Shown here: positions 49,704-58,789 of the stretch, in pieces
Layout of the letters: every line of letters begins with the position of its first letter
Position numbering within the stretch: position 1 is the first letter of the stretch
Origin: Niveispirillum sp048066115
Lineage (GTDB): Bacteria; Pseudomonadota; Alphaproteobacteria; Azospirillales; Azospirillaceae
Direction: 5' to 3'
Length of the DNA stretch: 64,000 nucleotides
Assembly: GCF_048066115.1 (NCBI RefSeq)
Contig: NZ_JBLTYX010000016.1
Span: forward strand, 111,216-175,215
The notes under the pieces: model-generated
Database searches by the model: none
What the model saw: only the letters and a program-made list of their open reading frames with translations
Told to the model about the DNA's origin: nothing
Made by a program: the position numbers and the translations under genes

Positions 49704-50903
49704 TCACCCGAACGGCTTGTCGATCGACGGCGATGGCTGCGTGAACCATTCCGCCCCCGTCTCGGTGATGAACATATGGTCCTCAAGACGGATGCCGAAA
49801 GCGCCGGGGATGACGATCATCGGTTCGTTGGAGAAGCACATGCCGGGCGCCAGCACATTCCTGTCGCCACGCACCAGATAGGGGCCTTCATGGATCTGCA
49901 GGCCGATGCCGTGGCCGGTGCGGTGGGGCAGGCCGGGGAGCTTGTAGTCGGGGCCCAGGCCGTTTCGTTCCAGCACGGCGCGGGCGGCGTAATCGACGCT
50001 TTCGCAGGTCTCGCCCGGGCGGGCGGCGGCGAAGGCGGCGGCCTGGGCCTCATGCTCGATGGCCCAGATGCGGCGATGTTCGGCGCTGGGTTCGCCATAG
50101 ACATAGGTGCGGGTGATGTCGGAATGGTAGCCGGAAATCTGGCAGCCGGTATCGACCAGGACGATATCGCCTTCGGCCAGTTCCTGGTCGCCGGGCAGGC
50201 CGTGCGGGAAGGCGGTGGCCAGCCCGAACTGCACCGCGCAGAAGGTGGAGCCATTGTCGGCGCCCACGGCGCGGTGTGCCTGGTCGATGAAGCGTTTGAC
50301 CTCGCTGGCTTTTATGCCGGGGCGCAGGATGGCGGCTGCGCGGCGGTGGATGTCCAGGGTCAGGCCCTTGGCATAGGACAGCAAGGCCAGCTCGGTGGCG
50401 GATTTGCGGCCACGGCAGCCATCGACGACGGGCGTGGCGTCCACCACCTTCAAGGTGGGGGCGGCGTCGCGCAGATGGGCGTAGAGCAGGAACGGGGCGG
50501 CCGGGTCGAGCGCCAGGGTCTGATACCCGGACACCGCACTGGCCAGCAGTTCGGCCGGGCTCTCATCCTCTTCCCACAACAGGATGTCGGCATCGATGGC
50601 GAGCACTTCCCGCAGCGACCCCAGTTCGAAGGCCGGGCAGATCATCGCTGGGCGACGGCCACGGCGCAGCAGCAGGGCGACCAGCCGTTCGGTGGCGCCC
50701 CACGGCACGCCGGTGAAATAGCGCAGGCTGGCCCCGGCGCCGATCAGCAGGGCGCCAGCCCCCAGGTCGGATGCCAGCCGGGCGGCCTTTTCCAGCCGCT
50801 CGACATGTTCGGCCGGCTGGATGGCGGGCGGGCGGGCCTTGCTGTGGTCGATAGCCGAAAGGGAAGCCAGTTCGGCCGCTGCCGTCGATCCACCGATGCT
50901 CAT
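49704..50903 (-). CDS. M24-family (Xaa-Pro-type) metallopeptidase
   Basis: The 399-residue protein has a creatinase-like N-terminal domain and the pita-bread M24 fold. Metal ligands are in order: VDTGCQISGYHSDITRT (two Asp), GLPHRTGHGIGLQIHEGPYL (His) and SNEPMIVIPGAFGIRLED (two Glu). The site looks intact. Such enzymes cleave X-Pro dipeptides or related amide bonds. It is divergent from an FAD amino-acid oxidoreductase and close to a TonB receptor, suggesting uptake and use of proline-like compounds. GGAGCG precedes the ATG at 50903. Confidence 0.83.
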   Translation of the reverse strand: MSIGGSTAAAELASLSAIDHSKARPPAIQPAEHVERLEKAARLASDLGAGALLIGAGASLRYFTGVPWGATERLVALLLRRGRRPAMICPAFELGSLREVLAIDADILLWEEDESPAELLASAVSGYQTLALDPAAPFLLYAHLRDAAPTLKVVDATPVVDGCRGRKSATELALLSYAKGLTLDIHRRAAAILRPGIKASEVKRFIDQAHRAVGADNGSTFCAVQFGLATAFPHGLPGDQELAEGDIVLVDTGCQISGYHSDITRTYVYGEPSAEHRRIWAIEHEAQAAAFAAARPGETCESVDYAARAVLERNGLGPDYKLPGLPHRTGHGIGLQIHEGPYLVRGDRNVLAPGMCFSNEPMIVIPGAFGIRLEDHMFITETGAEWFTQPSPSIDKPFG

Positions 50904-51068
50904 AAGACGCTCCTGACAGGTAAAGGGGGCGGCGTGTCCGCGCCGCCCCTTGTTGGGCGAAAGCATAATCGGGAAGGGCAAGCCTGTGCAGCTGTCCGGT
51001 TGGTCAGTCCCGCGTTGCGCCGAGGATCGTATACCGTATAATAGACGGAGAAGGAAGGGAGTGGCGTG
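50904..51068. promoter_or_regulatory. Divergent promoter region of the M24 peptidase and FAD oxidoreductase genes
   Basis: The gap contains GTATACCGTATAATAGACGG (51029-51048), which includes a good TATAAT -10 box for the plus-strand gene together with a GTATAC motif shared with other intergenic regions here. Confidence 0.5.
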
Positions 51069-52310
51069 ATGCGCGGAATGCTGGTGGTGGGCGGGGGTGT
51101 GCTGGGTTTCTGTACCGCGCTCGCGTTGCAGGATCGTGGCCTATCCGTCTCCCTGTTGGATGAGGGGCCTTCGGTCAGGCCCGCGTCATGGGGCAATGCC
51201 GGCCATATCGCGGTGGAACAGGTGGAACCGCTGGCCAGCCCCGCCACCCTGTTCGGCGTGCCGGCGCGGCTGCTGGCCCGCGACGATGCGCTGTCACTGC
51301 CGCTGCGCGATGTCGGGCACTGGCTGCCCTTCGGGGTGCGGCTGGCGCTGGCGTCGCGGCCCGACCGGTTCGCGGCCGGCAAGCTGGCGCTGAAGGGGCT
51401 GATGGCCGATGCCATGCCCGCCTGGGAGCGGCTGGTGGCGGGGCTGGCGCGGCCGGACCTGCTGATCCGCGACGGGCATTATGTGATCTGGGACACTGCC
51501 GGCAGTGCGGCGCGGGGGATGCGGCGGCTGCAGGCGGGCGACCATGGCACGGCGCGCTTCCGGGCGTTGGAGCCGGGGGAGGGGGCCGCACTGGCCGCCC
51601 TGCTGGGCCGGGTGCCGGCGGGGGCGGTGCGCTGCGTGGGCAGCGGCCATATCGCCGGGCACGACCTGCTGTTCGATGCCATGCGCGACCGGTTCCTGGG
51701 GCGTGGCGGGGTGCTGCTGCGCGGGCGGGCCGCCGGGCTGCCCGTGGCCGGCGGACGGGCCGTGGTGGCGCTGGAAGGCGGCGGGGAGCTGAAGCCCGAG
51801 GGCGTCATCGTGGCGGCGGGCGTGGCCAGCCGGACGCTGATGGAAAGCGTGGGGCATGTGGTGCCGATGATCGCGGAGCGGGGATATCATCTGCAGGCGG
51901 AGGTCGGAACCTGGCCGGCCGGCCTGCCGCCGCTGGTGTTCGAGGATCGGGCGCTGATCGTGACGCGGTTCCGCGACTATCTGCGCGCCTCCAGCTTCGT
52001 AGAGTTCAGCCACCAGGACAGCCCGCCCGACGCCGGCAAATGGGAGCGGCTGCGCGGCCGTATCCGCGACCTGAGCCTGCCGTTTGCCCTGCCGGGGGCG
52101 GAATGGGTCGGGTGCCGGCCGACCCTGCCCGATTACCTGCCCGCCATCGGACGGTCGGGCATGGCCGCCAACCTGCTCTATGCCTTCGGGCACCAGCATC
52201 TGGGCCTGACCCTGGGGCCGGTAACGGCGGAGATCGTGGCCGGGCTGGCGACGGGGCAGGGCAGGGGGCCGGGGGCCTTTTCGGTGGAACGGTTCGGCGC
52301 TACAGCCTGA
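51069..52310 (+). CDS. FAD-dependent amino-acid oxidoreductase (DadA-like)
   Basis: The 413-residue protein begins with the dinucleotide-binding motif VVGGGVLGFCTALALQDRG and has SWGNAGHIAVEQVEPLASP, typical of D-amino-acid dehydrogenase (DadA) and D-hydroxyproline dehydrogenases. FGHQHLGLTLGPVTAEIVA closes the FAD site. It should oxidise a D- or imino-type amino acid and pass electrons to the respiratory chain. AAGGGAG precedes the ATG. Its end overlaps the convergent TonB receptor gene by 11 bases. Confidence 0.82.
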   Translation: MRGMLVVGGGVLGFCTALALQDRGLSVSLLDEGPSVRPASWGNAGHIAVEQVEPLASPATLFGVPARLLARDDALSLPLRDVGHWLPFGVRLALASRPDRFAAGKLALKGLMADAMPAWERLVAGLARPDLLIRDGHYVIWDTAGSAARGMRRLQAGDHGTARFRALEPGEGAALAALLGRVPAGAVRCVGSGHIAGHDLLFDAMRDRFLGRGGVLLRGRAAGLPVAGGRAVVALEGGGELKPEGVIVAAGVASRTLMESVGHVVPMIAERGYHLQAEVGTWPAGLPPLVFEDRALIVTRFRDYLRASSFVEFSHQDSPPDAGKWERLRGRIRDLSLPFALPGAEWVGCRPTLPDYLPAIGRSGMAANLLYAFGHQHLGLTLGPVTAEIVAGLATGQGRGPGAFSVERFGATA

Positions 52311-54390
52311 TCCGCAGCCCCGCCAGCCATTGCCGCTCCGGCCCGATATTGGTCAGCCCGTCGCTGCGCCGGCCGGTTTCCACCCGCGCGCCCGTGACAT
52401 TCTCCGCCGTGGCGTAGAATTCCAGGTTGGTGTCGACCTTCCACGCCGCATAGAGGTCGCCCACAATGTAGGCGTCCAGCGTGCCCAGGTTGCGGCTATC
52501 CTCGAACTGTTTGCCGGCGGCCCGGATCTGGGCGCGCAGCGTCAGGGACGGGATCGGCATCCAGGTGGCATCGATCGTGCCGGAATGGCGCGGCGACTGG
52601 CCCAGCTGGTTGCCGCGCAGGGCGGCGATGCTGCCGGGATCGGTGATTTCGCTGTCGCTGTAGAGATAGGATGCGCCAAGGCGCAGCGTCTGGGCCACCT
52701 GCCAGGCCAGTTCCAGTTCCGCCCCCTTGACCGTGACCCGGTCCAGGCCCCGGCGCTGCGCCAGGCTGCCGCCGGCCGGCACGAACACACCCAGTTCGGT
52801 ATTGGTGCCGGTCGTCGTCTGGATCACGACATTGTCCACGGCGTTCTTCAGCCGCACATGGAACAGGGTGGCGCTGGCCGTGACCCCGGCGCCGGGCGTC
52901 AGACGGATGCCGCCTTCCATGCCGCGCATCCGTTCCGGCTGCAAATCGGCATTGGCTTCAGTTATATCATTGCCTACCCGGAATGGACGATACAGCTCAT
53001 TCAGGGTGGGCAAGCGGAAGCCGGTATAGGCGGCGGCTCGCAGGCCGAGAACGTCGTTGGCCTGCCAGTCGATGCCGGCGCGGCCATTGGCCACCGTGCC
53101 GTCGCGCGTCGCGAACTGGTCGTTGCGGACCACGGCGCCGGTGGCGCTGTCGGTCTCCAGCCGATGGCCGTCCTTGTTGCGCCAGCCATCCAGGCGGCCG
53201 CCGGCCGACAGTGTCAGACCCGGCACACCGGTCCAGGCATGCTCGATGAAGACCCCGCCCACCTGCTGTTCGCCACCGGCATCGCGCAGGCGGGTATAGC
53301 GGCCGGCGGTGTAGGTGAAGCGTTCCTTCGTCCGCCCGTCCGTCACGCGCAGATCGGCGCCGATATCGGTCTCGTGGCCCGTGGCGGGGGTGAAGGAGAT
53401 CTGCAGGATGCCGCCCTTAGCATTGGCCGGCACGTCATACTGGTCCAGCGACGGGGTTTCGGCGGTGCGGGTGGCGTTCACGCCGGAAAAGGTGCTGGCA
53501 AAGGACCAGTCGCGCCAATAGGCCACCGCCTCCCACCCGACCTTGCCGGCGTCACCGACCAGGCGCAGGCTGGCCTCCGTCGCGTCGGTTTCATTGTTGG
53601 TATAGGGGGTGCCGTTGCCACGGCTTTCCTTGAAGCCCGACAGTTTGGCCGTGGCCGACACGCCGCCGATCATCGTGGCCAGCACGCCATCGACGGCATA
53701 GGCGTCGCTATCGGCCTTGATATCGATGGGGCCGCGCCGGGATTTCTCCACCAGCATCACCCCGTCGGTACGGAAGGCGCTGCCCGACAGGCCCATATGC
53801 CAGCCATCGGCGCTGCCGCCCACGGCGGCCTGGCTCATCCAGGTGCCGTCGCCGCCGCCGGCCAGTTCCATGTCGACGCCGTCGCGCTGCTTCGTCTCAA
53901 TCCGGATGGTGCCGGCGAGCGCCGAATTGCCCCAGGGGCCGGCGCCACCGCCACGGGTGATGGTGACACTTTCCGCCGATGCGGTGGGCAGGCGCGACCA
54001 ATAGACCCAGCCGCCGAACGGGTCGTTCACCGGTACCCCATCCACCAGCACCAGGGTGCGGCCGGCGCCGTTGGGCCCGATGCCGCGCAGACTGACGCCC
54101 TGTGTCGTCGGGTTGGCGGTGCGTGAACCGGAACGGCGGAACAGGCCGAAGCCCGGCACGGCGCGCAACGCCTCGTCCAACCGGCGCTGCGGGGCGGTGG
54201 CCAGGGTCGCGGCATCCAGCACGGTGGGACCATAGGCGCGCTCATAGGCCGGCACCCCGTCGCGCCGCCCGGTCACGATGATCTCCGCCACCTGGGTTTG
54301 CGGGCCGGCATCCTGGGCGGCGGCCGTGCCCGCGACCAGCAGCGCGGCACCGGCCAGCAGGCGGGCGGAAAGGTGGCGGGTGGCAAGCAT
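52300..54390 (-). CDS. TonB-dependent outer-membrane receptor
   Basis: The 696-residue protein has a signal peptide (LLAGAALLVAGTAAAQ), a TonB-box-like AEIIVTG and a plug domain (TQGVSLRGIGPNGAGRTLVL, VDGVPVNDPFGGWVYWSRLP, TRGGGAGPWGNSALAG). The barrel ends in a terminal aromatic/hydrophobic strand (QWLAGLRIRL). It is not of the siderophore subclass at 7-9 kb. Its end is next to the FAD oxidoreductase and M24 peptidase, so a peptide or amino-acid-derived ligand is possible. I checked the upstream 300 bases for a cobalamin riboswitch and did not find one. Confidence 0.83.
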   Translation of the reverse strand: MLATRHLSARLLAGAALLVAGTAAAQDAGPQTQVAEIIVTGRRDGVPAYERAYGPTVLDAATLATAPQRRLDEALRAVPGFGLFRRSGSRTANPTTQGVSLRGIGPNGAGRTLVLVDGVPVNDPFGGWVYWSRLPTASAESVTITRGGGAGPWGNSALAGTIRIETKQRDGVDMELAGGGDGTWMSQAAVGGSADGWHMGLSGSAFRTDGVMLVEKSRRGPIDIKADSDAYAVDGVLATMIGGVSATAKLSGFKESRGNGTPYTNNETDATEASLRLVGDAGKVGWEAVAYWRDWSFASTFSGVNATRTAETPSLDQYDVPANAKGGILQISFTPATGHETDIGADLRVTDGRTKERFTYTAGRYTRLRDAGGEQQVGGVFIEHAWTGVPGLTLSAGGRLDGWRNKDGHRLETDSATGAVVRNDQFATRDGTVANGRAGIDWQANDVLGLRAAAYTGFRLPTLNELYRPFRVGNDITEANADLQPERMRGMEGGIRLTPGAGVTASATLFHVRLKNAVDNVVIQTTTGTNTELGVFVPAGGSLAQRRGLDRVTVKGAELELAWQVAQTLRLGASYLYSDSEITDPGSIAALRGNQLGQSPRHSGTIDATWMPIPSLTLRAQIRAAGKQFEDSRNLGTLDAYIVGDLYAAWKVDTNLEFYATAENVTGARVETGRRSDGLTNIGPERQWLAGLRIRL

Positions 54391-54697
54391 CAACGCGTCT
54401 CCGGTCAGCAAAACCAGGGTTCCGGCGGAAAGGGCGCTTCCACCTACCATCCATGCCGATGCGTGGGCAACGGCCGTCCACCGGGTGATGGCGGGACGGG
54501 TCGCGGCATCGGGGCTAACCCCCTGTCGCGAAGGGATAATCCATCGGCCTGAACGTGAAGGCGCTTCTGCTTCGCCGCGCGCGGTTGTACTATTCATACA
54601 GGTCCTGGTTGCGTCCAGGCACCTGCCGGGGGGAAGGGGATGAAATATTTCGCAGCCATGGCCGCCGCTTGCCACACGGTACGGTGAGGGACCGGCC
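54391..54697. other. Intergenic leader between the TonB receptor and EAL sensor genes
   Basis: About 307 bases between divergent genes. The minus strand stays open as an extension of the receptor frame but lacks signal-peptide features. A CAGGTGCCTGGAC...CCAGGACCTG inverted repeat lies near 54597-54634. I see no riboswitch signature, RNA gene or further coding sequence. Confidence 0.35.
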
Positions 54698-57088
54698 ATG
54701 CGTCATCCATCCCTTCTGGTGCTGATGCTGTTCCCACCCTTGCTGGGGGTGCTGGTCATCGCCCTTGCCGGCTGGCTGTTCCTTTATCCCGGCCTGATGG
54801 CGGAGGTGCGGGAACGGGAGCGGCTGGCCTTTGCCCAGGCCGGGGCCGTCACCGCGTCGGAAATGGCCGACCGGATCGGCGGGACGGATGAACCGGATGA
54901 AGGGGCCGTCGCCCGTGCCGGCCTGCGGTCGCGCGCCGATCTGGTGGTGCTGACCGATCCGGCCGGCCATATCACCTTCGCCAGTGATGAGGGCCTGCGC
55001 CACATGGCCCTGGCCGGGCTGGGGCCGGTGCCGGCGGAATTGCGGCTGGCCGTGGCGGACGGGGACTGCGGCGACGGGCTGGTGATTGCCGATGGTGACC
55101 GGCTGGTTGCCGGCTGCTGGGCGCTGACAGGTGAAAATGGTGGGCACCTGCTGCTGGTCCGGCGCATCGACCAGGCCATGGCGATGGCCCGTACCGACCT
55201 GCTGAACCAGGGGCTGCGGCTGGGGATCGTGCTGCTGGTGCTGGTGGCGCTGCTGGTTTTCCTGTCGGTGCGGCTGATCGTGCGGCCGGTCAGGGTGCTG
55301 GCCGCCCGCGTGGCAAGGGCCGGCGCCACGGACGAGCCCATCGCCCTGCCCGGTACCGGCATCCGGGAACTGCGCGATTTCACCCTGGTGCTGAACAACG
55401 CCCTGTCGTCGCTGCGCCGGCGGGAGCGGGAATTGCAGTCGATCCTGGACACGGCCGTGGATGGCATCGTCACCATCGATGCCCAGGGCACGATCCTGCA
55501 GGCCAACCGCGCCGCCGCCGACCTGTTCGGCCATCCGGTGGGCGCCATGCTGGGCCAGTCCGTCGCCATGCTGATGAACGAGGCGGACGCCGCCCGCCAT
55601 GTCACCTATGTGACCAGCTATATCGAGACGGGCCATGCCCGTGTCATCGGCAAGGGACGGGAGGTGGTGGCGAAACGGGCCGACGGGTCCACCTTCCTGG
55701 CCTGGCTGTCGGTGGGGCGGCTGGAACTGCCCTCGGGCCTGCATTTCACCGCCCTGATCCGCGACGTGACGGCGGACCGGCAGGCGGAGATCGAGATGCA
55801 CCGCCTGGCCCATCGCGATCCCGACCTGGATATCCTGAACCGCCGGTCGTGGGAGACGGGGCTGGAGGATATGCTGGGCGCTGGTGCCGAGTTCTGGGTG
55901 CTGCTGGCCCATGTCCGCAATCTGGACGATCTGGCCGTCACCTTCGGTCCGCAGGTGGAAACACCGGTGATGGGCGCCGTGCATCGGCGCATCCAGGCGC
56001 TGCTGAGCGATTGCGAACTGACGGCCCGGCTGACCCGGCGGCAACTGGCCTATGCCGTGTCATCGCCGGGCGGGGAGGCGCCGCTCTATCTGACCAACGC
56101 GCTGGCGGCGTCGTTCCATGACGGGGTGGATCTGGGCGGACTGTCCATGCTGCCCGACGTGCATTTCGTGGTGATGCCGCAGGCCCAGCTGTTCGGCGGG
56201 CGGGAGGCGCTGGTCCTGGCCCAGGATGCCGGCGGCAGCTGGGCGGCGCAGACGGCCGAACATCGCGCCAGCCCCGTCTTCACCTATGACGACCATGTGT
56301 CCCGCGCCATCCGGGAACGGACGGAAGTGGCGGCGGAGCTGCCGGGCGCCATGGCCGCCGGCCTGCTGTACCCCGTGTTCCAGCCGCAGGTGCGCCTGAA
56401 GGACGGGTCCGTGCGCGGGGTGGAGACGCTGGTGCGCTGGCGCCGGGCTGACGGTACGCCCGGTCCCGGCCCGGCAATATTCATTCCGGTAGCGGAACGT
56501 CTGGGGCTGGTGGGGGATATCGACCGGCTGGTGACGCGGCGCACGCTGGAGCAGATGTCCGACGGCCGGCTTTGCCTGCCGCGCGATGCGGTGATTTCCA
56601 TCAATGCCTCGGTCAAGGAACTGGCCGATCCGGTCTGGCTAGACGGGTTGCTGGACATTGTGCGCGATGCCGGCATCCCGCCCGGCCGGCTGGAGATCGA
56701 GGTGACGGAGACGGCGGTGATGGAGAACCTGGACCGCACGGCCGGCGTGCTGGCGCATCTGCGGGCGGCGGGGGTGAAGGTGGCGATCGATGATTTCGGC
56801 GCCGGCTATGCCTCGCTCTCCTATCTGAAGCACCTGCCGGCCGACCTGATCAAGATCGACCAGGGCTTCATCCGCGACCTGGCCGACAGCCGCCGGTCCC
56901 GCCATATCGTGGGCGCCGTCATCAATCTCGCCCATGACCTGGAGATGGAGGTGGTCGCGGAAGGCGTGGAGAATGCGGCCATCGCCGAGATCTTGACGGA
57001 GATCGGCTGCGACATCGGCCAGGGCTGGCATTTCGGCCGGCCGATGGAGGCGGCGGCGCTGGCGGGGTTCATGGCGGGGCGGGGGTAG
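54698..57088 (+). CDS. Membrane sensor c-di-GMP phosphodiesterase (HAMP-PAS-degenerate GGDEF-EAL)
   Basis: The 796-residue protein has two membrane segments (about 5-30 and 172-195) enclosing a periplasmic sensor. A HAMP domain, a PAS domain (DTAVDGIVTIDAQGTILQAN) and a GGDEF-like domain whose active motif is lost follow. An EAL domain (about 535-796) comes last. It keeps IDDFGAGYASLSYL, KIDQGFIRDL and VAEGVEN, while the EAL signature itself reads ETLVRW. Metal and catalytic acidic residues are otherwise present, so c-di-GMP hydrolysis is likely. It may oppose the propeller diguanylate cyclase at 28-31 kb. Confidence 0.85.
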   Translation: MRHPSLLVLMLFPPLLGVLVIALAGWLFLYPGLMAEVRERERLAFAQAGAVTASEMADRIGGTDEPDEGAVARAGLRSRADLVVLTDPAGHITFASDEGLRHMALAGLGPVPAELRLAVADGDCGDGLVIADGDRLVAGCWALTGENGGHLLLVRRIDQAMAMARTDLLNQGLRLGIVLLVLVALLVFLSVRLIVRPVRVLAARVARAGATDEPIALPGTGIRELRDFTLVLNNALSSLRRRERELQSILDTAVDGIVTIDAQGTILQANRAAADLFGHPVGAMLGQSVAMLMNEADAARHVTYVTSYIETGHARVIGKGREVVAKRADGSTFLAWLSVGRLELPSGLHFTALIRDVTADRQAEIEMHRLAHRDPDLDILNRRSWETGLEDMLGAGAEFWVLLAHVRNLDDLAVTFGPQVETPVMGAVHRRIQALLSDCELTARLTRRQLAYAVSSPGGEAPLYLTNALAASFHDGVDLGGLSMLPDVHFVVMPQAQLFGGREALVLAQDAGGSWAAQTAEHRASPVFTYDDHVSRAIRERTEVAAELPGAMAAGLLYPVFQPQVRLKDGSVRGVETLVRWRRADGTPGPGPAIFIPVAERLGLVGDIDRLVTRRTLEQMSDGRLCLPRDAVISINASVKELADPVWLDGLLDIVRDAGIPPGRLEIEVTETAVMENLDRTAGVLAHLRAAGVKVAIDDFGAGYASLSYLKHLPADLIKIDQGFIRDLADSRRSRHIVGAVINLAHDLEMEVVAEGVENAAIAEILTEIGCDIGQGWHFGRPMEAAALAGFMAGRG

Positions 57089-57108
57089 GGATCGAGCCAC
57101 AATAAATC

Positions 57109-57155
57109 CGTCATCCCGGCCTTATACCGTCATCCCGGCTTGCGCCGGGATGACG
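57109..57155. repeat. Short palindromic repeat between the EAL and Crp genes
   Basis: CGTCATCCCGGC (57128-57139) and GCCGGGATGACG (57144-57155) form a perfect 12-base hairpin with a TTGC loop. A partial copy (CCGTCATCCCGGC) precedes it at 57109-57121. It is related to the unit inside the E2 gene at 18260-18289. It lies between convergent genes and could terminate both. Confidence 0.75.
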
Positions 57156-57176
57156 AGGGGTGGGTTGGACGCCCCC

Positions 57177-57884
57177 TCAATCCCCCCTTACTTCCTCCAC
57201 CATCTCCTCCAGCCGTTCGAAATCCGGCACGAACAGGCTGTTGCCCTGGCGGATGACGATATTGTCGCGGGACAGGTCGCTCATCACGCGGGCCACGGTC
57301 TCGCGCGTGGTGGACACGCGCGACGCGATGTCGGAATGGATGGGGATGGGGGTGATGTCGGCCTTGCCGTCGGGGCGCAACCCGGCCTTGGCCAGGCGCA
57401 GCAGTTCGGCATGGACGCGGTTGTTGGCGCCAAGCGTCGACAGGTCCATGATGCGGCCGGTGGAGGTGCGCACGATCTGGGTCAGCCGGTGCATGACCTT
57501 GGCGGCCACCCCCTGATGGCGGGTCGCCGTTTCCAGGAACAGGCGCGGCGACATGAAGGCCACCAGCGTTTCGGTCAGCGCCACGATGCTGGCCGAGCGC
57601 GGGCCGCCATCGATGGCCGACAATTCCCCCAGGTATCCCCCGGCCTCGATATCATCAAAGGTGATCTCCCGGCCCGACAGGGAATAATTCACCACCCGCA
57701 CCCGGCCTTCCACGATCAGGCAGACATCGCGGCTGTCGGACGAGCGGTCGACAATCTGTTCCTGGGGATGGAAATGCCGCCAGCTGCATTGGCGGGCGAT
57801 GGACACCCGCTCCTCCGCCGTCAGGCTCTGCAACAGGTCGATCCGGTCGAGATTGGCGTTATGGGCGTCGCTCACGTCTTCCAT
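57177..57884 (-). CDS. Crp/Fnr-family transcriptional regulator
   Basis: The 235-residue protein has an N-terminal cyclic-nucleotide-binding-type domain (VCLIVEGRVRVVNYSLSGRE, GGYLGELSAIDGGPRSASIV) and a C-terminal winged helix (SDIASRVSTTRETVARVMSD). The GELSAIDGGPRSASI segment resembles the cAMP-binding phosphate cassette, and there is no N-terminal cysteine cluster of the FNR type, so it is more Crp-like. The start at 57884 is where the domain begins; the frame is open far upstream. It is divergent from the DUF502 gene. Confidence 0.83.
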   Translation of the reverse strand: MEDVSDAHNANLDRIDLLQSLTAEERVSIARQCSWRHFHPQEQIVDRSSDSRDVCLIVEGRVRVVNYSLSGREITFDDIEAGGYLGELSAIDGGPRSASIVALTETLVAFMSPRLFLETATRHQGVAAKVMHRLTQIVRTSTGRIMDLSTLGANNRVHAELLRLAKAGLRPDGKADITPIPIHSDIASRVSTTRETVARVMSDLSRDNIVIRQGNSLFVPDFERLEEMVEEVRGD

Positions 57885-57983
57885 CCGGGGTGGGTGGTCG
57901 TTAATGGAATGTATATCTAGGCCCGCCCGCTGCAAACCGCTACGGTTATGCCATTGTTTTTCCAGCGACGGTGACGGGGGTGC

Positions 57984-58700
57984 ATGATGGGCGGCACGGA
58001 TGGGGGCGGGAAGCGACGGGGACTGGCGCTGTTCGCGGGCCTGCATTTGACGCTGGCGGCGCGGCTGAAGGCCTATCTGTTCACCGGCATCCTGGTCACC
58101 GCACCGATTTCCATCACCCTTTATCTCGCCTGGCTGGTGGTGGATGGGGTGGACCGGCTGGTCGATAATGTGTTGCCGCAATCCTTCCACCCGGACCAGC
58201 TGCTGCCCTTCACCCTGCCGGGCCTGGGATTGCTGCTGCTGCTGGTCTTCCTGATCCTGGTCGGCATGGTGTCGGCCGGCATGGTGGGCAGCCTGATGGT
58301 GCGACTCGGCGAGGCGGTGGTGGGCCGCATGCCGGTGCTGCGCGGCATCTATTCCGCCACCAAGCAGATATTCGAAACCCTGCTGGCCCAGAAGTCGGAC
58401 GCGTTCCGCGAGGTGGTGCTGGTGCAGTTCCCCCATCCCGGCGCCTGGTCCATCGCGTTTGTCACCGGGGCCGCGCGGGGCGAGGTGGCCAGGGTGCTGG
58501 CCGGGGAGGCGGCCGATGACATGGTCAATGTCTTCGTCCCCACCACGCCCAACCCCACCTCCGGCTATCTGATCTTCGTGCCACGGGCGTCGGTGAAGCC
58601 GCTGCGGATGAGCGTGGAGGATGGGTTGAAGATGGTGGTGTCCGGCGGGCTGGTCGTGCCGGGGGATGCTGCGGAAGCCCTGGACGCTCCGCGCGTATAA
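57984..58700 (+). CDS. DUF502 family membrane protein
   Basis: The 238-residue protein has two hydrophobic segments (LFTGILVTAPISITLYLAWL and LPGLGLLLLLVFLILVGMVS). The DUF502 motifs PVLRGIYSATKQIFETLL and VNVFVPTTPNPTSGYLIFVP follow. The family is widespread in proteobacteria and plants (LIKE-COV) and its role is unknown. It has paired ATGs at 57984 and 57987 after GACGGGGG. Neighbours do not indicate a function. Confidence 0.83.
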   Translation: MMGGTDGGGKRRGLALFAGLHLTLAARLKAYLFTGILVTAPISITLYLAWLVVDGVDRLVDNVLPQSFHPDQLLPFTLPGLGLLLLLVFLILVGMVSAGMVGSLMVRLGEAVVGRMPVLRGIYSATKQIFETLLAQKSDAFREVVLVQFPHPGAWSIAFVTGAARGEVARVLAGEAADDMVNVFVPTTPNPTSGYLIFVPRASVKPLRMSVEDGLKMVVSGGLVVPGDAAEALDAPRV

Positions 58701-58789
58701 ATCAGAAATATCTTCTCTCAATGATTGCGGTTGCGACCGTCACAAATGTTTGGTCATAGTACCATCCGCACCCAGGATAGAGAGAGGGG

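Noticed and set aside
54391..54700. Cobalamin riboswitch upstream of the TonB receptor
   Set aside because: The conserved cobalamin-riboswitch core sequences are absent and the receptor plug is not clearly BtuB-like.
57177..57884. FNR-type oxygen-sensing regulator
   Set aside because: There is no N-terminal cysteine cluster; only one cysteine lies near the N-terminus, so a Crp-like call is safer.
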